From the NCBI RefSeq assembly GCF_031755915.1, contig NC_083382.1:13545001-13609000 (forward strand): a DNA stretch of 64,000 bases, given 5' to 3'. A program made the translations under genes and the position numbers. This DNA is from Ziziphus jujuba (taxonomy: Eukaryota; Streptophyta; Magnoliopsida; Rosales; Rhamnaceae). Numbering within the stretch: position 1 is the stretch's first letter; every line of letters starts with the position of its first letter. This document shows, piece after piece, positions 14,501 through 28,400 of the stretch. A model generated the notes under the pieces. That model did no database searches and was not told the origin of the DNA. It worked only from the letters and a program-made list of their open reading frames with translations.

Positions 14501-16395
14501 AAATTGTCACTTTTATGATTTCATCATTAGTGTCAACTGCATACTCATTTTATTTGTTCGAATAAGTAAGTATCATAGTCTTCCGGGTAAGTATAATAGC
14601 CTTCGGGCAAGTATTATAGCTTTGGACAAGTATCGTAGCCTTCGAAAGATTATCCAATTTCTCAAAAAGTTGTATCATTATTGTTATTATCATCATTATT
14701 ATTGCTGTTGTTGTTTTTATTATCTTGTACATGTATTTAAAGGTTTGAAATATTCACGAGATGTTATGTAATAACATATGATTGTGATAAATGGGTAGTG
14801 TGGATGAACACAAGTCTTAAATGTATTTATATCTTATTAAATTATTTTACATCTATTATTCTATGCTATTGTTATCAAAGTCCTGCAAATTTATGAAAAT
14901 TTTTTATAGTAAGGTGGGAGAAATAAGGTGATGTATTATTGGAATGTGTTTTCTCTATAGGAACTTTTTGTAATATGTTCAACCCTTAAAGGAGATGCTG
15001 CCAGATTTTTTGTAGGATAATCCGGTAGAATTTTTCTAGTTTAAGACTTATATAGGATTCCAATAAGAAATCTTGGATTAGTACTGACAATTAATTCATA
15101 AGCCAAATATCAAATTAGGTGGCTAAGAATTAAGTTGACATATTATGCTGTTTTACACTGTGCGACACGGCCTATAAATCAAAATACTATGACTTTTAGT
15201 CTCTCACCATGGAATTTAGTCTATTTAAAGCTCAACTACAAGATAGCCTAGCAAAAACAATGGAATATATATATATATATATATATATTTCATTTACCCT
15301 TTAGATATCTTACAAATTTTAAATAAATCATCCACATTTTTTTTGGCTTTCACTCTTTTTTTCTATATGATAATCTAAATTATGCTTATATTTTTGTTAA
15401 AATTAAATTACTTTTAAATGCCGTATTTCTTTTTTTTTTTTTAACAAAATTATTTTTTTGACATATTTTGCAAAATTTAATTTAAAAACTTGAATGTTTT
15501 GCTAATCTATATTTTTAATTCTATTTAAACTATGTGATATTTTAATTAGATAATATTTTTTTTTAACTAAGTGATTATACGTCAAAAATATTTAACTAAA
15601 TTTGTTCAAATGTATTATATTTTTTTAAATATATGTATTTAACTAAATATATTATAATTTTTTAAAAATATATTTAATTAAACATATTTATCAAATATAT
15701 AACTTATTTAAAAAAGTTTACGTTAGAAGTATAATATAGTTTTTATAAAAAAAAAATTGAAAATTTATCACATAGCTTAAATAAAAGTTAATTATCATTT
15801 AATAATATAGGGGGAAAACTTTGAAAGTCCTAAAATTAATTATTTCAAAAGAAAAAGAAAAGAAATTTGAAACAATTTAACTTTAATAAGGATATAAAAG
15901 TAATTTAAATAGCTAAATAGGAGAAAAAAAAAAAAAAAAAAAAAAGGGAGTATGTGAATGATTTATTATAAACCTAAAGATGCTTTTGTATTTACCTCTA
16001 ATCTCAAATGGGTGTAAATAAAATATTCCAACAAAAATTAAAAAAACTTAAAAGAAATTTACATATTAAAATATGTCTCTCAAGAAAAAGAAAAAGCTCT
16101 ACTTACCAGAAGATACAAGCTGAAGAAGTTGTCCTTTTGAATCCCTTGTATGGAGAACAAGTTTTGTGGCGTAGTTATTGTGGAGAGAATAGAAATTAGA
16201 GATGGCCATGGATACGCAGCTATGTATAATCTTCCCTTGCTTTGAATCCATATCAAGAATTACCCCCACATGGACCTCTGTTTGCCTTCTTCTTTCAGTT
16301 CCACCACACAACTTCTGACCCACCAGGTTGAAGAAGAAGATTGCAAATATGAGGATGGTCAGGTTTTTCCTTTTGCTCTCCATATCCATCTTCAT
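9685..16395 (-). CDS. Glutamate receptor-like channel (GLR, clade II-like), intact copy A
   Basis: Five exons (16395-16107, 14108-12775, 12521-12218, 12115-11730, 9990-9685) have GT-AG borders and join in frame to 872 residues, normal for plant GLRs. Residues ~1-30 look like a signal peptide. An extracellular amino-terminal (ANF-type) domain follows, with AIIGAQ near its start and LRVGVP marking the start of ligand-binding part S1. Then come M1 (~593-612, FWLTTASFFIIIGFIVWIF), the pore segment (~629-640), and M3 (~653-675) with the hallmark SYTATLTSMMTIQQ. Ligand-binding part S2 (GGVSAIIDEIPYIKIFL) and M4 (~829-851) complete it. Family role: amino-acid-gated cation, especially calcium, channel in plant membranes. 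The closest subgroup appears to be GLR2, but this is by eye. Met-1, Met-3 and Met-5 are all possible starts. Confidence 0.93.
11277..11312. repeat. (AT)n microsatellite in GLR intron 4
   Basis: A pure AT dinucleotide run. Similar runs recur across the window, for example near 4711, 5500, 10050, 11495, 15269, 17658, 23655, 24203, 32890, 43082, 43831 and 46645. They often sit at small-element edges. Confidence 0.95.
14300..14500. repeat. TTA/TTG trinucleotide microsatellite in GLR-A intron 1
   Basis: An imperfect array of ATT/GTT triplets about 200 bases long. It creates a spurious poly-leucine reading frame. It is absent from the equivalent place in the right GLR copy, so it expanded after the duplication or was lost there. 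Confidence 0.9.
14568..14644. repeat. Minisatellite, about 4 units of 18-21 bp
   Basis: The motif AAGTATNRTAGYCTTCGGG repeats four times with small variations directly beside the trinucleotide array in GLR-A intron 1. No function is suggested. Confidence 0.8.
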
Positions 16396-19300
16396 ATGGT
16401 TTTCTATTTGGTTTTGAGTGCCTTATTTGAGGAAAAAAAGTTCTTACATATTGTTGGCGGACCCACATTGGGCAGTGTGGGCACGTGTCCCCTCAGATTT
16501 TTAATTTTTTTAATTTTTGTTATATATAATGATCTTGGCATTTTTTGACCTTAGATTTATATGTGTATCCCTATCTTATCCTCCATTTTTCTCTCTTATA
16601 GCTATTTACCTTTTCTTGAATGAGAAGATTGTAGCTGTCCCTTTCAAATGGGCATAGTAGTAGTATTCTTATCAGCAATGGTGGGGACTGGGGACTAGAG
16701 GTGCTGAGTTTCTGAACCCTTAAAAACTAAAAATAATCCATGGAGATGGAGAATCCAACCCAATTGTTCTGCAGAAAGCCAGAAACCAATATGCCTAACT
16801 GCTTATTTACCATTTTTTTTTAAAAAGAAAAATTATTGTAAAATCCCACAGTTTTTTCTTTTTGGTGAAAAACAAAATTTCACAAATTACAACCTCATCC
16901 TTTCATGATTTGTATTTTACCTGATGAAATACTATGGTATCTCACTTTATAATGGATCTCAAAAAATGACAAATACTTAAAAAGAAAAAGACAAATAAGT
17001 CCATCGCGATAATTTTGTGGCCATTAATCCATTGTTGTTGGGTTTTATTATTATTTTTTTTTCGACAATCATCTCCAATATTAAAAAATAAAAAATAAAT
17101 AAAAAATGGCAAGGTATATGGAAACCACTAAACTATTTAGTTATAAATAATTTATTTAAATTATATAAAATATTTTTATGACGTACAACGTATTCAACCT
17201 TTTTTTTCTTAAATAATATATCCAACTCTAAACTTGTATTTTAATGATCTTTAATGATAGCCTCATATTTGGGGTTCAAAACCTGATGTTAGGTCTTTTT
17301 CCAATTTATCACCCACCCCACACCTCGCCCCCCCCCCCCCCAAAAAAAAAAAAATTATTATTGTAACTTAATGGAATAATTAATAAAAAAATTTATGATA
17401 CAAAATATGCTCATTTGGAATAATTTTAACTTTTTATCGTATCGACAAAAATGTTTAACTGCTCATATAAATGTGTTTATATTAATTTTAAATCAGAACG
17501 AGCTAATTTTATAAAATCAGATCTTAAATTCTAACTTTTAATTTTATCATTTACGCCCCAAAAAATAATAAAACATGACCCACTTATAAAAGGTCAAAAC
17601 TCACACTTAAGATCTAATTTTTAAAACGTCAAGTTTTTGTATCTAGCATTTTCTTTTATATATATATATATATATATAAAAGAAGCATTCCTCAAACAAA
17701 TATTTTTTATCAACATTTTTAACAAAAAATCTAGATCCTTCATTAATCTAATTTAATGGTATGTTTGACTTTTTAAAAATTCTTAAATCTAATAGATAAA
17801 TAATATAATGATATCAAATCAATATTAGCTCTCCTAATTAGGCTCCAAACAATTTTTTCCCTCTTTAAGTCCCAATTATAGCTGATTCTCAAATCTATAT
17901 GCACCCAAATTAAAAACCCGCCTTAAAAGAATTACATTTTTTTTTTTTTGGTGATAGAAAAAGGACTACAATGTTTTGTTTTTGTTTTATTTTTCTTGAT
18001 AGAACGAAGAAAATGTTAAACAACAATTAAAATTAAATTGGTCATACTGCACAAAAAATTTAGGGGAAAAAAAATATTCTACTAAATTTTTCCTTCAATT
18101 CCTTTATTGATTTTTATTTTTATACATATTGAAAATTGAATTCTATATTATCAAATAGAATTTTAGGCTTAAGATGTAAAGTCTTATTACTGAATCATCA
18201 GATTCAACATTTACTCTCGTCATATCTATGGTATCCACAAATATAATAAACAATGGCCATACTTTCAAATTAAATAATTTGTCATATTTGAACTTGGTTT
18301 TTTTTTTTTTTTTTTTTTACTCCTTAAAAGTTTTAGCTTTGGGGCCTATATGAAAAAAAAAAAAAAAAAGGAGAATAAAGAAATAAGAATCCACAGTTTG
18401 GGTTTGCGGAAAGAGAGTTGATGTTTAATTAGAAAAAAAGAGTTATTATTTTGATAGCATTAAATTATTTACTTAAAATTGTGTTTAGATATAGATATAA
18501 AATTGTTTGAATATGTATATAAGAGCTTTAAGGGTTTTTAAAAAGTCAAAGATGTATTGATTAATAAAGAGCTTAGATTATTTGTCAAAAATATTTGTTA
18601 AAAATCTTTGAATGGGAATGCTATACTGAAAACTTAAAAAAGAATTCAAAGAATGTAAAAATAGGGGAGGTGGGGAGGATGGAAATTTGGGGACACAAAG
18701 AAAATGGTTAATTATCCTTGTAGAGGATATCAATAATATTATTATAATGGGTAGAGGAGAGGGGAGGCGTGAAGTACTCCTATGCAGTTGACTCCAATTT
18801 ATAGAATTTTTTTTAAAAAATAATATAAATATATATGTATATAGATATATTAAATTGCATCAATATTTAAGTTTCTAATTAAGAAATTAATATCCTTCGT
18901 CCAAAAAAAAAAATTAGGAAATTAATTTCCTATTTTAACTTTAAGAATATTATGTTATTTTGAATAATTATTGGTGAAAAACCTTTTAGTTTGTACTTCT
19001 TTTTCGTATATTGTCATAGGTAATGTGTTGTTTATAAAGTTATAGGGGTTATTTGGCAATTAATAGTTTTAAAGTTTAATGTGTTTTGCTTTGAAATAAA
19101 TTGGATTAATTGTATTCTTGAGTCTAATTTTACAAAAGGTATTTCATAAAACCAGAGGTAATTAAACAATGTACAATTGATTTAAAATTATTGTTTGTAA
19201 ATATGTCTTTTTTCTTTTTCCTTTTATACTTTTTAAATTTATCTTTTCTTTTAGAGATGAAGTATTATTTTTATTCATATGATACTGCTGTGGTTATATG

Positions 19301-19582
19301 ATTGTACTAAATTGATATAGTAGAAACAAAACAATAGTTCAGAAAGAATATAATAAAGGGATTTTATTGTGGACAATATGCATATACAAATCTTGTAGTT
19401 TTATTTTTTAATGGGGTAAAGTATAGTATTCATAGGCTTGACTAAATGATAAAAGCAATGAAAATACATACGAAGATTCTAGATTCAAACTTTTGTGCAT
19501 GAAATTTCCCTTCTATAATTGTAATGTTGACGGGAAAAAAAAAAAAAAAAAGCAAAAAGAAAGGGTAAAATAGTTACCCTTT
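16396..19582. other. Region between the two GLR copies; junction of the duplication
   Basis: 16396-16455 continues homology to the 5' side of GLR copy B. 16456-16613 is the junction stretch without a partner in the window. From 16614 the right duplication unit starts. A candidate TATA box for GLR copy A on the minus strand lies at 16520-16530. A run of C then A stands at about 17328-17355. A foldback element fills 17683-18622. No gene is seen. Confidence 0.5.
17683..18622. mobile_element. Foldback/MITE-like element with ~120-bp inverted arms
   Basis: The left arm (from AGCATTCCTCAAACAAATAT at about 17684) is an imperfect inverted match to the right arm ending at about 18622 (AAATCTTTGAATGGGAATGCT). 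The arms share a long stretch around GACTTTTTAAAAA and CATTAATC. The interior has no coding capacity. It is found only in the right duplication unit. No clear target-site duplication was identified. Confidence 0.6.
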
Positions 19583-19931
19583 CTAATTCCATCCTATGTA
19601 TTGCAAAAGATTTCCAAACTTATACTTCAAGACATGCCTGTTTTGTTTAAGCACATAAGTTAAGAATAAGATAAGTGCAAAAGCTAATGATATGCCGCTA
19701 ATGAGGAATAAACCACCAAAATTTTGGAGATCAAAAGCATTAGGATTTTTTGAATGACCTTCTTCATATGCACCAGTTGATTTACTGTGAAACCATTTAA
19801 CTTCCAACTTTACTAACTCTCCTTCTTCTCGAAGTTTTTCGATTGCCCAAAACATGTCACGAACCAAAGGTGAACCTTTACGAAACATCTAAAAATATAC
19901 AAGCTATTAGTAAATATTTATATTTTGTACC

Positions 19932-19962
<31 letters not shown>

Positions 19963-21810
19963 TTATGATCAATGCATGATATAACAATTTGTTATTTTTT
20001 ATCATTAACATATTTATATATAATTTTGATCTAATTGACCCACTTTATAACCCTAGCAACATAATAAGTGCTATATTAAGTTCTCTCTCTTCGCTATTTA
20101 GATTTTTAGTTTTAACAATGTTTTGAGACAATATCATTTTAATATATCCATGGTAATTACATATATAATTCTCATTATAATATAGGAAAATATTTCCATT
20201 AAATCAAAAACTATATATATATATATATAGATACACGATTAGCATGTAAATTGATATTTTAACATCAAAACTTTTTTATTAGCTTTAACTTTCTTCAATA
20301 ACTTATAAACACGTGTTAATGGTTTCCTAAGTACCTAAATAGCAGACTAGATATAAGTTCAGTTCCTAATAGTCCCTTATGATTCTAATCAACTTATTAT
20401 AGGATGAATCTAATTAACTTCCTAAACTACCTGCAGTTGACTCTGGTCTTGGGCATTTAGCCTTTACTCCTTCCAACAACAATGCTTATAAGATTTACTT
20501 TGTCCAAGTAGGATTTTAGTATTTTATTAAATTCATATGAAATCATTAATACGTTTTTAATTCTTAACATTTAAATTGATCAAAGGGTTAATAATGAAGT
20601 TCTTAATGCTAATATTATAAGATAGACCTGATATAATGTGAAATTGACTCTATATATGTATATGGTATCTAGATATTTTAACAAATTAATTCTGATGCAC
20701 TAATTACATGTAATCTTCCCATTCAGAGATTGATTACTTGCACTATATTTGAACTTGTTAAAATTTAAATATCTCGATGTGACAAATTTATATATATATA
20801 TATATGCATATAGAAGAATTTTAGAAGAATTTTATGTCAAAACATCCTAACTTTATAAAGTTAGAATATCAATATCAAACAACATATTTATATAAATTTT
20901 GTCTTTTGCAACATATTGTTTGATGTGTATCCTAACTTTATTAAAGCGAGAATATTCTTATAAGAAAAGGACTATATATATATGATTCTTGTATACATGA
21001 TTGTATCTAGAGAAGGTCACTTACCAAGCCAAAACCATTCAAAGTAGGCATATACTTAATCATCGAGTATTCTCCAGGATATTTGGCAAGGAAGATCTTG
21101 ATGTAAGGAATCTCATCAATAATTGCAGAAACGCCACCATGCTTGCTTCCTCTTGATAAAGCTTCAGCATATTCTTCAGGTAAACTATATGGCTTGTACC
21201 CATTGGACTTCAAGTTATCGGTGATTGTACCTTGAGAAGAAATTATTGAACCAAACTGGTATCCTACATAATTCTGATCTGGATTTAATTGAAGCTGTTG
21301 TATTGTCATCATTGAAGTTAAAGTTGCAGTGTAACTGGAAGTCAATACTAGCACTACAAATAACCATACGATCACTATAAATTTTCACAAGTTGCTTAAC
21401 AACTTTTCCCCTACAAAGTGAGTTAATAATTCAAAGTGATCAGCTACTTTTCACCATGTTAATTAACAACTATATGTACAAATACAAGTTTTCTGATAAA
21501 AGAATCATAGATGGTTCTTACTGTGAGCAAAGACGAGGGTCGAAAAGGAGAACCATAGTACAGTTCCAATTTGCCGAGACAATGAATGGGATGCTCAATT
21601 GTCCAGACAATGAAACCGGTTAAGATAAGGAAACCAGTGGTTGTCACCTAAAGATCTAGTGAAAGTGGTTTCAAGAAAATCCACATGTTTTTGTTTTGGT
21701 TTCATACCACCATTCCAACTCCAATTTCAGTATATGGTATTGTAAAATCAATATATAGGGATCTTTCTGATATGATAGTTGTATCCGCAACAAAAGCATC
21801 GTACTTCTAG

Positions 21811-21841
<31 letters not shown>

Positions 21842-23644
21842 CAACATCCCAGCATTCAGCAAAAAGAACCATAAATTAGGCATGAATTATAATGCATAAA
21901 TATGTACAAACAAACTTCAGAAAGTACACTTTTTAAATATTTGGAAAAATGCATTGTTCCATTGTTTGTGCAACAAGTAAACATGAAAATTATCAATAAG
22001 CGAGGTGAAATAGAGAATTTCTACATTTAGTGTAAATAAAACATACCAGAAGGTTTAAATGTTGAACAAAGTAATTAATATTGGATGTCCTTGTACTCTC
22101 TCCACTGCTATTCGGATGTGATTCTATAAACTGGTATGGTATTTGATAAGGTAAAAGCTTGATGGCAGCCTTGAATACATCTATACAAAATCTGGTGAAC
22201 TTTGTTTCATTTGATTGATGATCATAATACACACTAACCAATTCTTCAAAACCTCTTGTTGATAAAAAACCAATTCTTATAGGCTCTGTGTCATTGATTC
22301 CCATCAAAGAATGAGTTCCTTTCGGTGCATTTGTTGTTCCTCCAGGCCACAAAATGACTTCAAGATCATTAGGGGATAGTAAATTTCTTCCTTTGTGGGA
22401 TTTTTCCCGAACTTTCACTCTTCTTTCCCCTTTACCTATCACATTCACTTTTTCGAAAGCTTTCGATGGCGACTTTCTTATACCGTTTTCGAACTGAAAC
22501 TCACCGCTTATACCCATCATTTTGTTTTTCAATATCTCCTCGAGCAATACAGAGCCATGTTTGGATGATTTAATTTCATCAACATCATGCAGGTAATTAT
22601 TTGATCTAACTTCTTGCTCAGTACCATTTCTTGGAGGAAGTTTAACCCATGCTCTCTCAACTATCTCTGCTAGTGCCCAAAGTGAGTCATATGCCAAATA
22701 CCATTTGTACTCAACTCCATTATTTCCATAGGGGGGTCTTCATCAATATAAATTCTCCTTCTCAATCTTGAAGTAAGATTGTGAAGATCTTTGGATTTTG
22801 GAATATAAAACTTGAAACCAACTATTCCTTGCATTGACTCAATCACAGAAGTGTCATCCACAAAATTCAAGAGGTTCATCGTAGTGCCAGTCAAAAACCA
22901 AGCACACCCTTTATTCATCATTCCCAATTTTTTTTGCATTTACAATAAGTTTAGACAAAAGACCCTGTGAAACATGCACTATGTATACTCTGGTTTGGAA
23001 TGTCGTAAGCTTATGGAGCTCTTCAATAATTTTCTCTTCTGTGCATGAGCTAGTGACTGCCATTCTATATATCGTATTTATATTATTTTGATGAAATGAA
23101 TCAATTATATTTGGTAAAATGTCTCTCCCAAAATCTGAGTCCTCATAAATGAGTATAACATACCTCCAATTGAAAGCTTGAACTAAGTCAGCTATACCCT
23201 TGGATTAAGAAGTTTCATCTTGAGTACTTTGAACTAAAAAGGGATATTTTTTAGAGAGTAGTGGAGAGAATTCTGAAACAGAAATTGTAGGGATTTTAGC
23301 TTTCTCTCCTAACTCTGCTAAAAAGTTTGTTTCCATTCTCGTTTGTGCACCAATTATTGCTTCTACCTTGATTTTATCCAAAAGGTCGAGAGCTGCACTG
23401 AGCAATTTAAAGAGTTAATTTCTCTTCTTCTTTATTAATTTTAGAAATTACTTAAAAATTAAAGATATAAACTAATTTGATTATTAGTAGTAATTTTGAG
23501 TGTTGAAAAGGTAGCAATTAAAATCGAAGACTTTTTTTTCCCCCCAAATATTGAAATAGAGGATTGCAGGAACATAAAATGGAAGACGTAGAGTCTTTAA
23601 GATAAAACAGTGGGGCAAAATGAAAATCATATACTAACTAAAAA

Positions 23645-23676
<32 letters not shown>

Positions 23677-23860
23677 CTTCTTTGAATAACGAAAAAAAAA
23701 AAAAACAAAAAAGTAATACTATATAGCTTAGTTTATGGACGGCCAAAAAAATAAAAAATAAAACTATGCAGCTTAGTTTGGAGAAAAAAAAAAAAAAACA
23801 AACAATAAAACTAGTTGCATAAATAAATGCTTAATAGCAACATGAAGAACTTATTTCAAA

Positions 23861-23898
<38 letters not shown>

Positions 23899-24194
23899 CT
23901 TCATGAAGAACCAATTTCAAATTAAATAATTAAGTACACAATAAAATGAACTGAAAATTTAAATATTTTTTAAAAATAATCATATAAAAATAAAAATATG
24001 GTATAAGTTCAAATTAAATATACTATTCAAAAAAGTTCAAAATAAATATAAGTAACTAATAAAATACCTATTTGATTTGGGTGAACAAGTGAAAGAGATT
24101 AATGAAACAAACAAGATAAAAGCAAAAAAAAAAACGAAATAAAATAAATAAATAAAACTAATTTTTAACATTAATTATGTCTTTAAGCATTAAT

Positions 24195-24225
<31 letters not shown>

Positions 24226-24449
24226 TTGCAAAAGCATTAATCAGTATATTTATAGTAAATAAGAGATTTTTCTAAAAAGTAGGAGTTACTTTTCCAATGG
24301 AATTCATAATTAAAGAAATTTAAAATTTTAAAACATTATAGATTTTATTGACTTTTTCTATAAATAAGATAAATTTTCAATGTGTTGGGGCAAAAAGATA
24401 AAGTTAAAAATTTTTGTATTAAATATTAGAGCTTTTTAAGCAAGGACAG

Positions 24450-25420
24450 GGATCCTCTCCTTGTTCTTTTCTATGCTTGCTTTTGGATCTTAACCATTCA
24501 CTTCTTAACTTGTTTGATAATTAAATGGACAATATTTATGCCTTATCATTTAATATTACATGATTTTCACGTGACCATTACTAATGCTTAAATCCTAACC
24601 AGTCACTTCTAATTCATTTAATCTAAATGTTACAAATACAAAAACCATTTACTTCCATTGAACATTTTTTCTCTTAAAAAAAAACATTTTTTCTTATTTT
24701 AAAAAATAGCTTTTTTTCCCCCAAAAAATTGCATTTGTAAGAATAAATATAATGATCTCTTGGTGGACATAAATTAAACCAAAAAAAAAAAAAAAAAACC
24801 AATTTCAAGATTTTAAAATCTACAACGAATTACTTAATTATTCATTTTGAGAGATAAGTATTGTACTTATAGATCCGACCTACTTACAAAATAATTATGA
24901 TTATTAAATTTTTTAAATTTAAAAGATATTAAAAGAAATCCCATTTTTAAAAAAAATTTATCAAGCTTTTGTATCCAACTATTTTTTTTTTTTCGGTTAT
25001 AATATTGTATTAAACTTTGAGAGTTAGTAATGCAACAAAATTTTAGTGAAAAAGCTTTAAGTAATTTTATTTTATTTTTTTTTAAAGAAAAACATCTATT
25101 TGCAATTATGTTTAAATGATATCTCTTATAGTATGTTGATGAACTTTTTTTTTTTTTTTTTGATAGGCTTAAAGTAATAAGCTTGAAACTCATGAGTTTT
25201 AAATATCATTATTCATTAAACTAAATAAGTAATGGACTTTAGTGATCATGTGTAAGCATTAAGTGATATTTTATTAATAATAGTCATGTGCAAATCATGC
25301 GATATCAAGTGATGTGACATTAATATAAGTCATGGGATTAAATAAGTTAAAAAGTAAATGGTTAAGATTTGAAGGTAAGCATAAAAAAAAAAAAAAAAAA
25401 CAAAACAAGCAAAAGGATCT
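24450..25420. mobile_element. Foldback/MITE-like element in intron 1 of the GLR pseudogene
   Basis: The left arm (GGATCCTCTCCTTGTT... ATGCTTGC..ATCTTAACCATTCACTTCTTAACTTGTTT, ~24450-24600) is an imperfect inverted copy of ~25240-25420. The interior is AT-rich without an open reading frame of interest. It accounts for about 1 kb of the extra length of this intron relative to copy A. Confidence 0.55.
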
Positions 25421-28400
25421 AAATTTATTGACCGCATATTTAGATAATGGTAAAGTTAGTGGTAATCTAATTTTTTTGAAAATGTAATGATTTTTTTTTT
25501 TTTTGATATTTATTGTGAAGTGAAAAAGTATAGACCAAAGTTAGATTCCCACAAATACAGAAAAATATATGTGGAAATTGTTCCCGACTATAAATGTATC
25601 ATTTTGAAAATTTTAGAGAAAATAACTTTAAATTTTTTTAAAATACATATTTATTTTTAATTTATTATATAATATTAAATTTAATTACTTGCAAATCTCA
25701 ACTTTTCTATTACTCATCAAACATACCAAAAAAAAAATTAGTTCTCAAAAAATTAAATCCTAAAAAACTAAATACTGAAAATCAATTTTCCTCTCAACTT
25801 TAATACTTTTCAAATGGGACTGAGTAAAAGAGAATTCTATTCGCACTATGAAACCTACTAAACACATTATACTCCACACAGTCATTCTAAAATTTATTTT
25901 TTCTGTCTACACTAATAAATTATATTTTTTTTAATTTTTAATGAATTAAAAGAAACCTAAATACACTACAAGTAAAATTTTCAAAAACTTAACACTACAA
26001 GTAAAGTTTTCAAAAACTCCAAAGCAAACCTGATTTTTCCTTTAAAAAAAAAAGAAGAAGAAGAAGAAGAAGAAGAAGATCGAATTATTAGTGCTCTTTC
26101 CTTTGGATTTAGGGTTCCAAAAAACTAAATCAAATCTGTGTTCCATTCCATCAAACACCCATTTGTTCAATTTTTGGTGAGTTTGGTTTTCACAATAATT
26201 TATAAAAAAATGTTACCCTCTTTTTCCTTATTTTGCCATCTATCTCCGATCTCCTTATGTGCGTGGAACCAAAATCATTGGCCATTCTATAGAATTGTCC
26301 TTTTATTTCTTGTTGTTTGTTGATCGTTGTCTCCATTCGCCGACTAATTAAACATATTCAAATATCCATATTTTTATTGTTTTTTTTTTTTTCTTGAATT
26401 TGAAAGTTATTATTCTAGTATCCATTCCCAAAAACTTAAATTCCGAATAACAGATACAACCATGGCAAACAAAACAAGTTGAGCTTTTGCTGAAATTCAA
26501 ATATTCATTTTTAAATTTTGTGTATTTTCGAATTTGGCTAAAAAGAATAAGAAGAGGACTATGGACTGATGAAGAAATGATATGCAATGTATTTTTGTGT
26601 TTTTTGGTCGATAATATGCAACATGAAGTCAAAAGAAAAGGGTTTATGATTTGTAGTGTATCTAATATTTGTCTTTTTTCTTTTTTCTTTTTTCTTTTTT
26701 CTTTGTTTTTTTTTTTTTTAGTGTTTGAGGCTATTTATGAAATTTTATCAATGGATATTATTAGTTAAAAAAATTATTAAAATTGTTGTGTTTCTAATAA
26801 TTTTTGCGGTGTAAATAAAATTATCCATTAGACAAACTTCGGATTTACCGTGGGGGCAGTTTCCCTCAATACTCTCATGCTAAATTTGCCTATGTGACCA
26901 ATGGAATTGGTTTTGATTGGAAGCTCTTTTAAAAGGTTCAAGGGTAGAGCCAAAAAAAGGTAATTTGGGTGGTCACATTGTAAATAGTTTCAAATTATTG
27001 ATTTGAACCGTATGGTTTAGTTTTAAAAAAATATTTACCAACATACGTTATTATTAAAAATTTTAGTTTTAGTAACAAAAGAATCATTGGTTGCACTTTA
27101 CAGTAATTTTATATAATATTTTTTAAAGAACATTTACATGAATGTTTTTTTTTTTTTTTGAACGTTATACAAGTTCTATTTTCTGTTGATTATAAAAATA
27201 AATTTAACAATGTTAATAAATGCCACATTGAAGCAACTCAAAAAAACAATATTCAAATTGGAAAGGTACACTAATAAATAATAAAAAAAGCCATTAATTA
27301 AATAAACCAGAAAACAAACAAACAAAAATGAAAATACCAAAATTTTAATAAATCTAATATTGGAATAATAAATGCTTGCATAAAATAGTGATATATAGAG
27401 ACTAGATAATAACTTTCTTAGATAAGATAATACCATTTTAGGGGAGCCAAATACCTATTTATAGATAATTTTTTTATTATTTTTTTTATAGATTAGCCTA
27501 ATAATGCCTTGCACTTATTCATAATTATCTTGGCAACCTTATACTGATTTGTCACTAGTTGTGATGATCCATCCCAATATATTTTTACTGATCTTACTTT
27601 TTCTTACCTTGCATCCTTTAAGATTCACAAATCTTACTAAAAACTCCTCATAAAACTATTCTTTACTAGCTTAGTTAAAAAAATTTCTGAAAGCTTAAAA
27701 CAATTTTAGAAAACTGTTCAAACTTTTCCAGAAAGCAACTTTTCAATTTTAAAAGCCAAAGATAACTTTTACGAGGTTAATTTTTCAAAAAAAAAAAAAA
27801 AAAAAAGAAACTTTTTAGAAGACATAAAGTTTAAAAAAACAAAAAAAAAAACAAACAAATAGTTTTTATCACTTGCATAATTAATTCACAAGCCAAATAT
27901 CAATTTTTTTTTTCCAGATCAATTATAATAATACATATTTTTATATGTATAATAATTTTTTTTTTCCATTTTGATACTTTAAATATATAATATTTTTAAT
28001 AAATATGTGAGTTATCAATTGAGTTCAACTACCTTTCCAAACCAAATATCAAGTAGCGTAGCTAAGTATTAAATTGATGACAGATATGCCGTTTGACACT
28101 GGGCAACCCCACACGTCTATAAATTAAAAGACTTTTGACTTTCTCATTTACCAAAACAAAAAAACAAAAAAGACTTTTGACTTTGAGTATGGGACTATGG
28201 AATTAGTCCATTTCCAAATGACTCTTTAAAGTAAAACAGTATATTTTCTGTAATAAAAAATATTTTTTAAAATAATTAATAAAATTTAAAAATATTTTTT
28301 AATAAATTTTTTTATTTTTATTTTTTATATAAATATTTATTATTTTATTTGTAACGTTTTTCTTTTATATAAGTTACTTATCTTTTAAATATTATAATAA

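Larger units (their letters stand above)
4607..16455. repeat. Left unit of a tandem segmental duplication (contains GLR copy A)
   Basis: The noncoding start (4607-5290) matches 16614-17375, including a block around 4757-4800 that is nearly identical to 16738-16790. The other end, around GLR exon 1 (16395), matches 29443-29515. All five GLR exons and parts of the introns and flanks (for example 8250-9480 against 18680-19330) also align. This shows a direct duplication with a repeat distance of about 12.0 kb at one end and 13.0 kb at the other. Boundaries are approximate. Confidence 0.85.

Noticed and set aside
14282..14518. 78-codon poly-leucine open frame
   Set aside because: It is made by the ATT/GTT trinucleotide microsatellite inside a GLR intron.
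17328..17355. C-run followed by A-run
   Set aside because: May be a homopolymer or assembly artefact; too simple to call a feature.
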